Shown piece after piece: positions 26,438 through 35,527 of a stretch of 49,479 bases of DNA; the first letter of the stretch is position 1, and each line of letters opens with the position of its first letter. The notes beneath the pieces are model-generated. The model was not told the origin of the DNA. It did not search any database and saw nothing but the letters and a program-made list of their open reading frames with translations. A program made the position numbers and the translations under genes. The DNA comes from Alkalicoccus urumqiensis (lineage in GTDB: Bacteria; Bacillota; Bacilli; Bacillales; Salisediminibacteriaceae). The DNA lies in assembly GCF_002993335.1 (NCBI RefSeq), contig NZ_PVNS01000017.1, forward strand, positions 1 through 49,479, in the 5' to 3' direction.

Positions 26438-29400
26438 GTGAGAGGCCTTCTCGAACAAGTCAAAGAAGCAGAGGATATTCAAACAGCCCTGTCGGAAAGC
26501 GGTGACCAGCTGATCAGCGGAGTAACCGGTTCGGCCAGGGCCTTTCTGGCGGCTGCAGCATATGAGAAAACCGGGCGGTCCCAGCTTGTCGTGGCACACA
26601 ACCTGCTGCAGGCACAGAAAATGCACGACGATCTGGCAACTCTTCTCGGAGAGGAGCACGTCTTTCTCTATCCGGTCAACGAATTGATTTCAGCAGAAGT
26701 GGCTGTTGCCAGCCCCGAACTGAGAGGACAGCGTATTGAGGCACTGAATCACTGGGCCGCCGGAAAGAATGGCATTCTCGTCACACCGGCTGCCGGTATG
26801 CGGCGCCTGCTTCCTCCACCTGAAAAGTGGAAAACAGCGCAGGTGACGATTGAACAGGGGAAAGATCTCGACACGGATCATTTATTTGCTTCTCTCGCAG
26901 CCTCCGGATTCCACCGGAACGATATGGTCGGCGCTCCGGGGGAATTCAGCGTCCGCGGGGGGATTATCGATATTTACCCGCTGACCGAATCCCACCCGGT
27001 ACGGATTGAGCTGTTTGATACCGAAGTCGACTCCCTCCGCTATTTTGATGTGGAGTCGCAGCGCTCACTCGAACAAATCGAGGAGATCGTCATCGGTCCG
27101 GCCCGTGAGATTCTTCTGGAAGAAAAGGATTTTGAGCGGGGAGCCGGAGAATTGGAGAAAAAGCTTTCGGACAGCCTGAAAACAGGGAGTGATGACACGC
27201 TCAACGAACAGCTCTCCGAGTATGTCCGCGGTGAAATCGAGCAGCTGCGCCAAAAGCAGACGTTTGATTCCATGTACAAATATATGTCGCTGTTTTACGA
27301 AAAAACGTATACATTACTGGACTATTTCCCGGAGGATGCTTCCCTGATCGTCGATGAACCGAGCCGGGTGCTTGAAGTCATTGAGAACCTGGAAAGAGAA
27401 GAAGCAGACTGGCAGACAACGATGCTTTCCCAGGGACATATTCCCCGGGAAATAACGATGTCGATTTCCTGGGATGATGTCATGCACGCGAAGATGCGGA
27501 AAGTGTACTTCTCGCTGTTCGTCCGCCAGATTCCGGGGACGACGATCGAGCGGAACACGAACCTGCAGACCAAATCCATGCAGCAGTTTCATGGCCAGAT
27601 GAATGTCCTGCAGCCGGAGCTGAAGCGGTGGAAGGAAAATCAAAGTGCTGTCATTTTTGCCTGCGCAGATGAAGAGCGTGCCGAGCGCCTGCAGCGGGTG
27701 CTGCATGATTACGATATGGAGGCAGCTGTCGTGAAGCCGGATACGCCCCCTGCCTACGGCCAGGCACAGATCGTCCCGTCGGTCGTCGGCAGCGGTTTTG
27801 AACTGCCGCTTGAGAAACTGGTGCTCATTACCGAAGAGGAAGTGTTTACGAAGAAAACGCCGAAGAAGCCGAAGCGGCGCACGCAGAAGCTTTCCAACGC
27901 CGAGCGGATTAAAAGCTATTCCGAACTGAATGTCGGCGACTGGGTCGTGCATGTCAATCACGGGATCGGGAAATATCTCGGCATCGAAACACTTCAGGTT
28001 GGTGACGTGCACAAAGACTATATGCACATTTCCTATGCAGGAAACGACAAGCTTTACGTTCCGGTCGAGCAGATCGATCAGGTGCAGAAATATGTCGGAT
28101 CCGATGAAAAAGAGCCGAAGCTGTACTCGCTCGGAGGCAGCGAATGGAAGAAAGTGAAGTCGCGCGTCCGGAATTCGGTTCAGGATATCGCCGATGATCT
28201 GATTAAGCTGTACGCCGAGCGCGAGCAGTCCCGCGGCCATGCTTTTTCCCGGGACAGCATCGAGCAGCAGGAATTTGAAGCGGCCTTTCCATATCAGGAA
28301 ACGGAAGACCAGATCCGGGCGATTGGAGAAATCAAAGAAGACATGGAACGCGGCCGTCCGATGGACCGCCTTCTCTGCGGGGATGTCGGCTACGGGAAAA
28401 CAGAAGTGGCTCTGCGTGCTGCGTTTAAAGCATTGATGGACGGCAAGCAGGTGGCGATTCTCGTCCCGACGACGATTCTTGCCCAGCAGCACTATGAAAC
28501 GATCCGGGAGCGGTTCCAGGACTTCCCGGTAAACACAGCGCTTCTCAGCCGCTTCCGCACGAGAAAACAGATAAAAGAAACCTCGGAGGGGCTGAAAAAA
28601 GGCAGCATCGATATCGTTGTCGGCACCCACCGCCTGTTATCGAAAGACATTGAATTTAACGAACTCGGTCTGCTCGTCGTCGATGAGGAGCAGCGGTTTG
28701 GTGTCACGCATAAAGAAAAGATCAAACAGCTGAAAGCAAACGTCGACGTGCTGACGCTTACCGCGACGCCGATTCCACGGACGCTGCACATGTCGATGCT
28801 CGGCGTGCGTGATCTTTCCGTTATTGAAACACCGCCGGAAAACCGTTTCCCGGTGCAGACGTACGTGGTGGAATACAACGATGCCCTGACGCGGGAGGCG
28901 ATCGAGCGGGAACTTGCGCGCGGCGGGCAGGTATTCCTGCTCTACAACCGGGTGGAGGATATTGAATCGGTCGCCGACCGCATTTCCATGCTCGTTCCGG
29001 ATGCGTCGGTGCGTTTCGCGCACGGCCGGATGACGGAAACCGAACTGGAGTCGGTCATGGTCGACTTTCTGGAAGGGGAAGCGGATGTACTCGTGACGAC
29101 GACCATCATCGAAACCGGCGTCGATATTCCGAACGTGAATACGCTCATTATTCATAATGCCGACCGGATGGGTCTCTCCCAGCTGTACCAGCTGCGCGGA
29201 CGGGTCGGCCGCTCGAGCCGGATTGCGTATGCTTACTTCACCCACCAGCGGGACAAAGTGCTGTCGGAAGTAGCGGAACACCGGCTTCAGTCGATGAAAG
29301 AATTTACCGAGCTAGGCTCCGGCTTCAAAATCGCCATGCGCGATTTGTCGATCCGAGGTGCCGGCAACCTTCTCGGCGCAGAGCAGCACGGATTTATTGC

Positions 29401-29986
29401 CTCTGTCGGGTTCGACCTTTACTCGCAGATGCTGAAAGAAGCGATTGATGAGCGGAAGGAAGAAATCGACCGGAAAGCCGGAAAAGAACCGGAACAGCCG
29501 AAAGCGCCGGAGCTGGAGCTTGATATTCAGGTCGATGCCTACCTGCCGGAGAGCTATATTCCGGATTCGCGTCAGAAAATCGACATGTATAAACGGTTCC
29601 GCGGGCTGCAGACGATGGAAGAGCTCCGGGATCTGCAGGATGAAATGATCGACCGCTTCGGGGAGTACCCGGATGAAGTAGATTATTTATTCTCCGTCTC
29701 CAAAATTAAGCTTCTTGCCCGGGATTACGGTGTGGAGAAGGTTAGTGAAAAGCAGCAGGTGTGCCGCATGTCGATCAGCGAGGAGATGACGTCACGGATT
29801 GATGGTTCCAAGCTGTTTACACTCGTCAATAAACTGTCCCGTCATCTGTCGCTTGCGATGGAAGGGAAGCAGATAACCGTCCACTTGAAAACGAAGCCGC
29901 TCGATGACGGGACGTACCTGTCCCTTCTCGTCCGCGTGCTCGAGCAGCTTCCGGACGTACGGAAAGACGAGCCGGTCAACGCATGA
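26438..29986 (+). CDS. mfd: Transcription-repair coupling factor
   Basis: Mfd removes RNA polymerase stalled at DNA damage and recruits UvrA. The roughly 1180-residue product has UvrB-like N-terminal domains, the RNA-polymerase interaction domain ('DWVVHVNHGIGKYLGIE'), RecG-like translocase motifs ('CGDVGYGKTEVALRAA', 'VVDEEQRFGV', 'LTATPIPRTL') and a C-terminal TRCF domain. GTG 26438 is preferred because AGGGTG lies 9 bases upstream; GTG 26426 is an alternative. The stop overlaps the start of the flippase gene by 4 bases (ATGA). spoVT, which lies between them in B. subtilis, is absent. Confidence 0.96.
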   Translation: MRGLLEQVKEAEDIQTALSESGDQLISGVTGSARAFLAAAAYEKTGRSQLVVAHNLLQAQKMHDDLATLLGEEHVFLYPVNELISAEVAVASPELRGQRIEALNHWAAGKNGILVTPAAGMRRLLPPPEKWKTAQVTIEQGKDLDTDHLFASLAASGFHRNDMVGAPGEFSVRGGIIDIYPLTESHPVRIELFDTEVDSLRYFDVESQRSLEQIEEIVIGPAREILLEEKDFERGAGELEKKLSDSLKTGSDDTLNEQLSEYVRGEIEQLRQKQTFDSMYKYMSLFYEKTYTLLDYFPEDASLIVDEPSRVLEVIENLEREEADWQTTMLSQGHIPREITMSISWDDVMHAKMRKVYFSLFVRQIPGTTIERNTNLQTKSMQQFHGQMNVLQPELKRWKENQSAVIFACADEERAERLQRVLHDYDMEAAVVKPDTPPAYGQAQIVPSVVGSGFELPLEKLVLITEEEVFTKKTPKKPKRRTQKLSNAERIKSYSELNVGDWVVHVNHGIGKYLGIETLQVGDVHKDYMHISYAGNDKLYVPVEQIDQVQKYVGSDEKEPKLYSLGGSEWKKVKSRVRNSVQDIADDLIKLYAEREQSRGHAFSRDSIEQQEFEAAFPYQETEDQIRAIGEIKEDMERGRPMDRLLCGDVGYGKTEVALRAAFKALMDGKQVAILVPTTILAQQHYETIRERFQDFPVNTALLSRFRTRKQIKETSEGLKKGSIDIVVGTHRLLSKDIEFNELGLLVVDEEQRFGVTHKEKIKQLKANVDVLTLTATPIPRTLHMSMLGVRDLSVIETPPENRFPVQTYVVEYNDALTREAIERELARGGQVFLLYNRVEDIESVADRISMLVPDASVRFAHGRMTETELESVMVDFLEGEADVLVTTTIIETGVDIPNVNTLIIHNADRMGLSQLYQLRGRVGRSSRIAYAYFTHQRDKVLSEVAEHRLQSMKEFTELGSGFKIAMRDLSIRGAGNLLGAEQHGFIASVGFDLYSQMLKEAIDERKEEIDRKAGKEPEQPKAPELELDIQVDAYLPESYIPDSRQKIDMYKRFRGLQTMEELRDLQDEMIDRFGEYPDEVDYLFSVSKIKLLARDYGVEKVSEKQQVCRMSISEEMTSRIDGSKLFTLVNKLSRHLSLAMEGKQITVHLKTKPLDDGTYLSLLVRVLEQLPDVRKDEPVNA

Positions 29987-31524
29987 CAGAGCAGAAACGG
30001 GCCGGAGGATGGCTCGCCTCCGCCGCGGTCCTTTCTGCCGCCGCGCTTGCCGCCAAGGGATTAAGTGCCGTATATAAAGTACCGTACCAGCAGCTCACCG
30101 GCGATCTCGGCTTTTATGTCTATCAGCAGGTGTACCCGCTGTACGGGCTGGTGCTCGTCATCGGCACGTACGGCATTCCGCTTGTTATCGCATCTGCTGT
30201 GCAGCAGAAAAAAGACAGCGCCCATCTGCTTGCGCCGTTTTATTTCCGGATTCTCTTCCTCCTTTTTGCCGCTCTTGGCATCCTGCTTCTTGTGCAGGCG
30301 CCGGTGCTTGCCGGCTGGATGGGAGATGACAGGCTGACGCCGGCACTCCGACTGATGGGGCTGCCTTTCTTCTTTCTGCCGGCCCAGGCCGTATGGCGCG
30401 GCATGGCCCAGGGGGAGGGACGGACGATGCCGACGGCACTGTCCCAGGTGAGCGAGCAGCTCGTACGGGTGATCGTCATTCTGGCGGCTGCCTGGACGGC
30501 GATGGCTGTCGCAGGCCCGTATGCCGCCGGGTTATCCGCCGGTATCGGTGCCGCTGCAGGGGGAGCCGTCTCCCTGATCGTACTAAAGCGGAGCAGTGCT
30601 TTCTCCGGGAGTCTCACTAGGCGGGAGCCGCTTCCGCCGCATGCAGCCAGAGAAGCAGGGAAACTTCTCTGGCACGGTTTTCTCGTGTCTGCCGGTGCAC
30701 TGCTTCTTGTCCTGCTTCAGCTCGTGGATGCATTCACGCTCGTGAACCTGCTTGCCGTGCCGGATGCGGTCATTGCAAAAGGTACCTATGACCGCGGCTG
30801 GCCGCTGATTCAGACCGGTGCGGTGGTAACGACGGTTTTTTCCTATGCTGCTGTTCCGGTCGTCGCCTTTTACGCGGCAGCAGGTGATCCGCGTGCGTGG
30901 GTGGAGTCGGCCCGCGCTGTCAAATTTGCCGTTGTGTTCGGAAGCGCCGCTTCAGCCGGACTGGCAGTGATTATGCCGTGGCTGAACCCGGGGCTGTTTC
31001 AGACGGCAGCCGCGCAGCAGGAGCTTACGGTGCTGTCGCTTTCCGTTCTTCCGGCAGCTGTATTTATGACTTCCGCTGCGCTGCTTCATGCAGCCGGGCG
31101 CACCCTGGAGGCAGCTGCTGTGCTTGGTGCAGCGCTTGCTGTAAAGGGTGTGCTGCAGTACGCTCTCGTTCCCGTATACGGAGTCATGGGAGCGGCCTGG
31201 GCAACGACACTTGCCGCGTCCGCTGCAGGTGCCGGAGGACTTCTTCTTTTGTGGAGAAAGCTCCCCGGAGTGGCTGGAAAGCGCGCCATGATGGCAGCAG
31301 CGTCTCTTGCAGGCATGGGTGCCGGAGCACGGGTGACAGCTTCGGCCACTGCATCGGTGCTGCCGGATCTCGCTGCGGCGGTTCTTGCGTCAGCAGTGGG
31401 CGCATGTCTTTACATTGTCCTGCTCTGGTACCTGCGTGTATTTACAGAAGAAGAATGGCAGGCACTGCCGAAACTGCCGTCGCTGCTTCCATACCGCAGT
31501 GCGCGGACTAAAGGAGAGAGATGA
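29983..31524 (+). CDS. yabM: MATE/MVF-type polysaccharide flippase (YabM family)
   Basis: The 513-residue polytopic membrane protein has about 14 hydrophobic segments and the oligosaccharidyl-lipid flippase (MVF/SpoVB) layout, beginning with 'AALAAKGLSAVYKVPYQQLTGDLG'. Relatives move lipid-linked sugars for peptidoglycan or other envelope polymers; MurJ and SpoVB belong to the same superfamily. Which polymer it serves is not visible. Start ATG overlaps the mfd stop, so translation is coupled. The downstream gene starts one codon after its stop. Confidence 0.9.
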   Translation: MTEQKRAGGWLASAAVLSAAALAAKGLSAVYKVPYQQLTGDLGFYVYQQVYPLYGLVLVIGTYGIPLVIASAVQQKKDSAHLLAPFYFRILFLLFAALGILLLVQAPVLAGWMGDDRLTPALRLMGLPFFFLPAQAVWRGMAQGEGRTMPTALSQVSEQLVRVIVILAAAWTAMAVAGPYAAGLSAGIGAAAGGAVSLIVLKRSSAFSGSLTRREPLPPHAAREAGKLLWHGFLVSAGALLLVLLQLVDAFTLVNLLAVPDAVIAKGTYDRGWPLIQTGAVVTTVFSYAAVPVVAFYAAAGDPRAWVESARAVKFAVVFGSAASAGLAVIMPWLNPGLFQTAAAQQELTVLSLSVLPAAVFMTSAALLHAAGRTLEAAAVLGAALAVKGVLQYALVPVYGVMGAAWATTLAASAAGAGGLLLLWRKLPGVAGKRAMMAAASLAGMGAGARVTASATASVLPDLAAAVLASAVGACLYIVLLWYLRVFTEEEWQALPKLPSLLPYRSARTKGER

Positions 31525-32982
31525 ATGAATCAACCACATATTACGATCGTCGGGCTCGGACCCGGCGGAATGGATCAGCTGTCCCTCGGGACGTACCGTC
31601 TTCTTGAGCAGGCCGGGCACCGGTATTTCCGCACGGCTCATCACCCGGCAGCGCGTGAGCTGGAAGCGGAGGGGATGACGTTTACCTCCTACGACAGCCT
31701 GTACGAAAACGCCGTCTCGTTTGAAGAGGTGTATCCGGCGGTTGCAGAGAGCGTGATGAAGGAAGCAGAGAAACACGGTTCCATCGTCTATGCCGTTCCC
31801 GGACATCCGCTGACAGCGGAAATGACCGTGCAGCTTCTGCTGCGCCAGCCGGCCGTGCCGGTGGAGATTGCCGGCGGCCAGAGCTTTCTGGACCCAATGT
31901 TTCAGGCGCTCGGCGTGGACCCGAACGACGGGTTTCAGCTCGTTGACGGAACGTCGTTTTCCGCGGAATCGCTTGATAAACTGTCCCATCTAATTATCAG
32001 TCAGGTGTACGATGAACAGAGTGCCTCCGGGGTGAAGCTGCAGCTCATGGAAACGTATCCGGATGATTACCCGGTGACGATCGTGACCGCGGCGGGATCC
32101 CGGGAGGAGTCGATTCTTCAGGTGCCGCTGTATGAGCTCGACCGGGCGGTGACGCAGAATAATCTGACAGCGGTCTATGTACCGCCGGTGGAGGATGAAA
32201 CGATCCGCTACCGCGATTTCCCGATGCTCCGGGATGTCATCCGCATTCTGCGCAGTCCGGAAGGGTGCCCGTGGGACCGGAAACAGACGCATGAATCGCT
32301 GAAGCGCTATGCGGTGGAAGAAGTATACGAGCTTCTGGAGGCAATCGATGAGCAGGATGACGATCATATTGTCGAAGAGCTCGGCGATGTGCTGCTGCAG
32401 GTCATGCTCCACGCGCAGATCGGAGAGGACAACGGCTACTTTGACGTATCGGATGTCATCGAACATGTGACAGAAAAGATGATTCGGCGTCATCCGCACG
32501 TTTTCGGTGAAGAGAAGGCGGAAGATGCGGAGAAGGTGCTTCAGAACTGGGAGGCGATCAAGCAGCAGGAGAAGCAGGGCGGGAAACGGGAATCCCGTCT
32601 CGATGGAATTCCGCAGGCACTTCCGGGACTGCTCCGTGCGCTGAAAATCCAGAAGAAAGCGGCGAAGGCAGGCTTTGACTGGGGCGACGAAGGGCCGATG
32701 TGGCAGAAAGTCGAAGAAGAAATTGCGGAATGGAAAGAAGAAGAAAAAGCAGGAAATGAGCAGGCAGCTGCCGAAGAATTAGGAGACGTGCTTTTTGCAC
32801 TGGTCAATGTAGCCAGAAGCCGCGGCATCGATCCGGAGGAAGCGCTGCAGCAGACGAACCGCAAGTTTTCCAGGAGGTTCCGTTATATCGAATCCAGTCT
32901 GGATAGCGAAGGGCGGACCATGGAAGAAGAGACACTTGACGACCTCGACCAGCTCTGGGAAAAAGCGAAAACTGAAGAATAA
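31525..32982 (+). CDS. yabN: Tetrapyrrole methylase-MazG fusion (YabN)
   Basis: The 485-residue fusion has an N-terminal SAM-dependent tetrapyrrole-methylase-like domain (about 1-220, 'ITIVGLGPGGMDQLSLGTY') and a C-terminal MazG nucleoside triphosphate pyrophosphohydrolase (about 235-485) with two sets of metal-binding motifs, 'EEVYELLEAI' and 'EELGDVLLQV', repeated as 'EELGDVLFAL'. MazG enzymes hydrolyse non-canonical or excess NTPs; the role of the methylase half is unknown. The start follows AAAGGAGAG. It is in the mfd-yabM-yabN-rqcP series found in Bacillaceae. Confidence 0.94.
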   Translation: MNQPHITIVGLGPGGMDQLSLGTYRLLEQAGHRYFRTAHHPAARELEAEGMTFTSYDSLYENAVSFEEVYPAVAESVMKEAEKHGSIVYAVPGHPLTAEMTVQLLLRQPAVPVEIAGGQSFLDPMFQALGVDPNDGFQLVDGTSFSAESLDKLSHLIISQVYDEQSASGVKLQLMETYPDDYPVTIVTAAGSREESILQVPLYELDRAVTQNNLTAVYVPPVEDETIRYRDFPMLRDVIRILRSPEGCPWDRKQTHESLKRYAVEEVYELLEAIDEQDDDHIVEELGDVLLQVMLHAQIGEDNGYFDVSDVIEHVTEKMIRRHPHVFGEEKAEDAEKVLQNWEAIKQQEKQGGKRESRLDGIPQALPGLLRALKIQKKAAKAGFDWGDEGPMWQKVEEEIAEWKEEEKAGNEQAAAEELGDVLFALVNVARSRGIDPEEALQQTNRKFSRRFRYIESSLDSEGRTMEEETLDDLDQLWEKAKTEE

Positions 32983-32997
32983 GCAGGTGAAATCATC

Positions 32998-33258
32998 ATG
33001 AGACTCGATAAATATTTGAAGGTGTCCCGGCTCATCAAACGCCGGACGATGGCGAAAGAAGTAGCAGGACAGGGCCGCGTGCTCATTAACGGAAATAAAG
33101 CAAAAGCAGGGAGCGAAGTATCCCCCGGGGACGAGCTGACAATCCAATTCGGCCAGAAGACGGTCACAGCACGCGTCCTCCGGACAGAAGGAGCGGCGAA
33201 AAAAGAGGAAGCTGCCACATTCTACGAAATTATTTCCGAAGAGCGTGCAGGCGAATAG
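32998..33258 (+). CDS. rqcP: RqcP, S4-domain ribosome quality-control factor
   Basis: RqcP (YabO/HslR) works with RqcH on stalled 50S-peptidyl-tRNA to add C-terminal alanine tails. The 86-residue product is mostly an S4 RNA-binding domain ('MRLDKYLKVSRLIKRRTMAKE', 'GQGRVLINGNKAKAGSEVSPGD'). The length matches the family. In B. subtilis the sporulation genes yabP and yabQ follow; here divIC follows after 85 bases. Confidence 0.95.
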   Translation: MRLDKYLKVSRLIKRRTMAKEVAGQGRVLINGNKAKAGSEVSPGDELTIQFGQKTVTARVLRTEGAAKKEEAATFYEIISEERAGE

Positions 33259-33343
33259 TCTCTTGCCGCGGCACGGCTGCAAAGGGTATGATAAAGGATA
33301 TATGCAGATAGTCAGAACGAGACAGAGCGGAGGAGGATGACGC

Positions 33344-33730
33344 ATGAAGGAGAAACCATCATCACAGGTGCGCCGGCTGACAACCGAGTATGTCGAGCGG
33401 AAAGAAGAGCAGGAAGAGCACCAGCGCCGGCGGATGCGCGGGTTAAAGCGGAGGCTGACGGCGTTCGCTGTTGTGATGGCCTTCGTGCTCATCAGTACGT
33501 CCGTCATTTTATTTCAGCAGCATCAGACGCTGAATCAGAGTGAGCAGGAACAGCTCCAGCTCGAAGAACAGCTCGCACAGCTGGAGGCAGACGAAGCAGA
33601 TCTGAAAAATGAAATTGAACTTCTGCATGACAATGAATACATAGGAGAACTGGCGCGGAGGGATTATATGCTCTCGAGACCGGGAGAGACACTGTTCCAG
33701 CTGCCGCGGTCCCAGATGGTTGACGAATAA
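33344..33730 (+). CDS. divIC: Cell division protein DivIC
   Basis: DivIC (FtsB-like) forms a complex with FtsL and DivIB at the septum. The 128-residue protein has a basic cytoplasmic N-terminus (1-37), one membrane span (about 38-57), an extracellular coiled coil (about 60-97), and the typical 'EYIGELARRDYMLSRPGE' end. ATG 33344 lies 7 bases after GAGGAGGATG. It is probably transcribed with the upstream rqcP. Confidence 0.95.
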   Translation: MKEKPSSQVRRLTTEYVERKEEQEEHQRRRMRGLKRRLTAFAVVMAFVLISTSVILFQQHQTLNQSEQEQLQLEEQLAQLEADEADLKNEIELLHDNEYIGELARRDYMLSRPGETLFQLPRSQMVDE

Positions 33731-33787
33731 CCGGTTCCTCCGTATGCTTTAGGCAGCAGGAGAATGCCTTACTGGAGGAAACAGGAT

Positions 33788-34174
33788 ATGACGATCAAAA
33801 CAGGCCGCACCTACACAGGTACGGTGACAGGCACAGCAAAGTTCGGACTTTTTGTCGAACTTCCGGACGGCAGGGACGGACTGGTTCATATCAGTGAAGC
33901 GGCGGAAGGATTTGTCCGCAGTGTCAGACAGGCGGCTTCCAAAGGAGATACCGTCCGGGTGCGTGTTCTCTCGGATGACGGGGAGCGCATCAGTCTTTCC
34001 ATGCGGCAGGCTTCCCCCGCACCACCGGAACGGACGCCGGAAGAAGTCGAGTCGCACGCCTATGAAACCGCCGCCCGCGCGGAAGAAAAACTTGAAGCAC
34101 TCACTGTCCGTCTGGAAGAGCAGGAGAACAGACTCCGGCTGTACCAGCCGGATGCGGTGCAGACAAAGGAATAA
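33788..34174 (+). CDS. yabR: S1-domain RNA-binding protein (YabR family)
   Basis: The 128-residue product has one S1 domain (about 4-72, 'GRTYTGTVTGTAKFGLFVELPDG', 'GLVHISEAAEGFV') and a helical Glu/Arg-rich tail. It resembles B. subtilis YabR, whose function is not well known. ATG 33788 is chosen because CTGGAGG lies upstream; ATG 33764 in frame overlaps its own ribosome site. In B. subtilis two tRNA genes and spoIIE follow; neither is present here. Confidence 0.88.
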   Translation: MTIKTGRTYTGTVTGTAKFGLFVELPDGRDGLVHISEAAEGFVRSVRQAASKGDTVRVRVLSDDGERISLSMRQASPAPPERTPEEVESHAYETAARAEEKLEALTVRLEEQENRLRLYQPDAVQTKE

Positions 34175-34218
34175 CAGAAAGGATGTCCCGCCGAATGGCC
34201 GGCAGACATCCTTTCTGT
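34174..34218. terminator. 14-bp inverted repeat after yabR
   Basis: ACAGAAAGGATGTC (34174-34187) pairs perfectly with GACATCCTTTCTGT (34205-34218) around a 17-base loop. No T run follows on the plus strand. It overlaps the last base of the yabR stop codon. Confidence 0.65.
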
Positions 34219-34255
34219 GTGTCTGAAGTCTGAACAGGAAGGGAGGGGACCGAGG

Positions 34256-35047
34256 ATGACCCCGGAATGGACAAAAGAAACCGCCCTTGGAGCGAAAGCG
34301 GACAAAGTGATGGACGTCTGTCTTCTGGCCGGCGAGATTATGCTGACCTACGGTGCTGAAACGTATCGTGTGGAGGAAACGATCGAGCGGATGGCAGAGG
34401 CAGCAGGATTTACGAATGTCCACTGCTTTTCCACAACGACGGGGATTTTCCTGTCCTTTGAAGAAGAGAAGGGCAAGGGGGATCTGATGCAGATGGTTCG
34501 TGTCGACGACCGGATGCAGGATTTAAATAAGGTAACCGAAGTCAACCAGGTATCCCGCGAGTTTACAGGCGGCTTTTTAACCGTACAGGAAGCCGAGCGC
34601 CGCCTCGAGGAGATTATCGAAGCGAAAATCCAGTATCCGATCTGGCTGATCCACATCGGCTCCGGTGTCGCAGGCGGCGGCTTTTCGTACTTATTCGGCG
34701 GCGGTCTCTTCGATTTAATCCCCGCTTTTTTTGCTGCGGTTATTGCGAGCGTGACGCTCGTGCAGATCGAAGGTTACTTGAAGGTCCGTTTCGCCTCGGA
34801 GCTTGCGGCCGCATTTGCCGGAAGCACGTCGGCGATCGCCTTTGTAGCGCTCGGTCTCGGCAGCAGCATGGATCAGGTCATTATCGGCTCACTCATGCCG
34901 CTCGTTCCAGGCGTCCCGCTTACCAATGCCGTGCGCGATCTCCTCTCCGGTGATCTTCTCGCCGGCATCAGCCGCGGGGTGGAGGCACTGTTAACGTCGC
35001 TTTCGATTGCGAGCGGCGTGGCGCTTGCCGTATCGATATTTTTATAA
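34256..35047 (+). CDS. ThrE/YjjP-type exporter subunit, large
   Basis: The 263-residue product has the YjjP (DUF1212) layout: a cytoplasmic N-terminal half with 'LLAGEIMLTYGAETYRVEETI' (about 22-42) and 'TTTGIFLSF', and a C-terminal half with about five membrane segments. Corynebacterium ThrE exports threonine and serine; the split YjjP/YjjB pair exports succinate in E. coli, so the substrate is open. ATG 34256 follows GGGAGGGG. It forms a pair with the next gene, 27 bases downstream, and stands where spoIIE is found in B. subtilis. Confidence 0.88.
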   Translation: MTPEWTKETALGAKADKVMDVCLLAGEIMLTYGAETYRVEETIERMAEAAGFTNVHCFSTTTGIFLSFEEEKGKGDLMQMVRVDDRMQDLNKVTEVNQVSREFTGGFLTVQEAERRLEEIIEAKIQYPIWLIHIGSGVAGGGFSYLFGGGLFDLIPAFFAAVIASVTLVQIEGYLKVRFASELAAAFAGSTSAIAFVALGLGSSMDQVIIGSLMPLVPGVPLTNAVRDLLSGDLLAGISRGVEALLTSLSIASGVALAVSIFL

Positions 35048-35074
35048 AGCTCAAAAAAGAAAGGGGGGAAGACA

Positions 35075-35527
35075 GTGGTACTTCTTACGCAGCTGGTGGT
35101 TACGTTTGCCGCCATACTCGGCTTCGGGATTATCCTTAGTGTGCCGAGACGCGCGCTCGTAATCGGAGCGCTCATCGGGGTGTGGACGTGGTTCGTTCTG
35201 CAGGTAGGGCTGATGGCGGGCCTGACAAACGTCGTATCGACGGTGCTTGCCTCGCTCACTGCCGCCGTCATCGCCCATATTCAGGCAAGGCGGATTCAGA
35301 TTCCTGTTACAGCACTTTCCATCCCGGGTATTCTGCCGCTGGTGCCGGGAAGTCTCGCCTATTTCACCATGCTCTCGTTTGTCGAGGGGGATTACCTTGA
35401 GGGGCTCGAATACGGCGTGCAGACGATGCTCCAGGCAGGAGCGATTGCCGCCGGTCTCGTTCTTGCACTGTCTGTCTTCTCCTTCCGGAAAGGAATAGGA
35501 AACCGCTATGAAACAGGCAAAGAATAA
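35075..35527 (+). CDS. ThrE/YjjB-type exporter subunit, small
   Basis: The 150-residue product has four or five membrane segments and the ThrE C-terminal (DUF3815/YjjB) pattern with 'IPGILPLVPGSLAYFTML' near 88-105. It completes the exporter with the preceding subunit. GTG start after AAAGGGGGG. It overlaps tilS by 20 bases, which suggests that the exporter pair has been in this operon for some time. Confidence 0.88.
   Translation: MVLLTQLVVTFAAILGFGIILSVPRRALVIGALIGVWTWFVLQVGLMAGLTNVVSTVLASLTAAVIAHIQARRIQIPVTALSIPGILPLVPGSLAYFTMLSFVEGDYLEGLEYGVQTMLQAGAIAAGLVLALSVFSFRKGIGNRYETGKE

Noticed and set aside
27314-28630. A 438-codon open frame opposite mfd
   Set aside because: Shadow of mfd, with no ribosome site and no recognisable protein sequence.
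34174-34255. tRNA genes after yabR, as in B. subtilis
   Set aside because: No cloverleaf can be formed; only the 14-bp inverted repeat is present.
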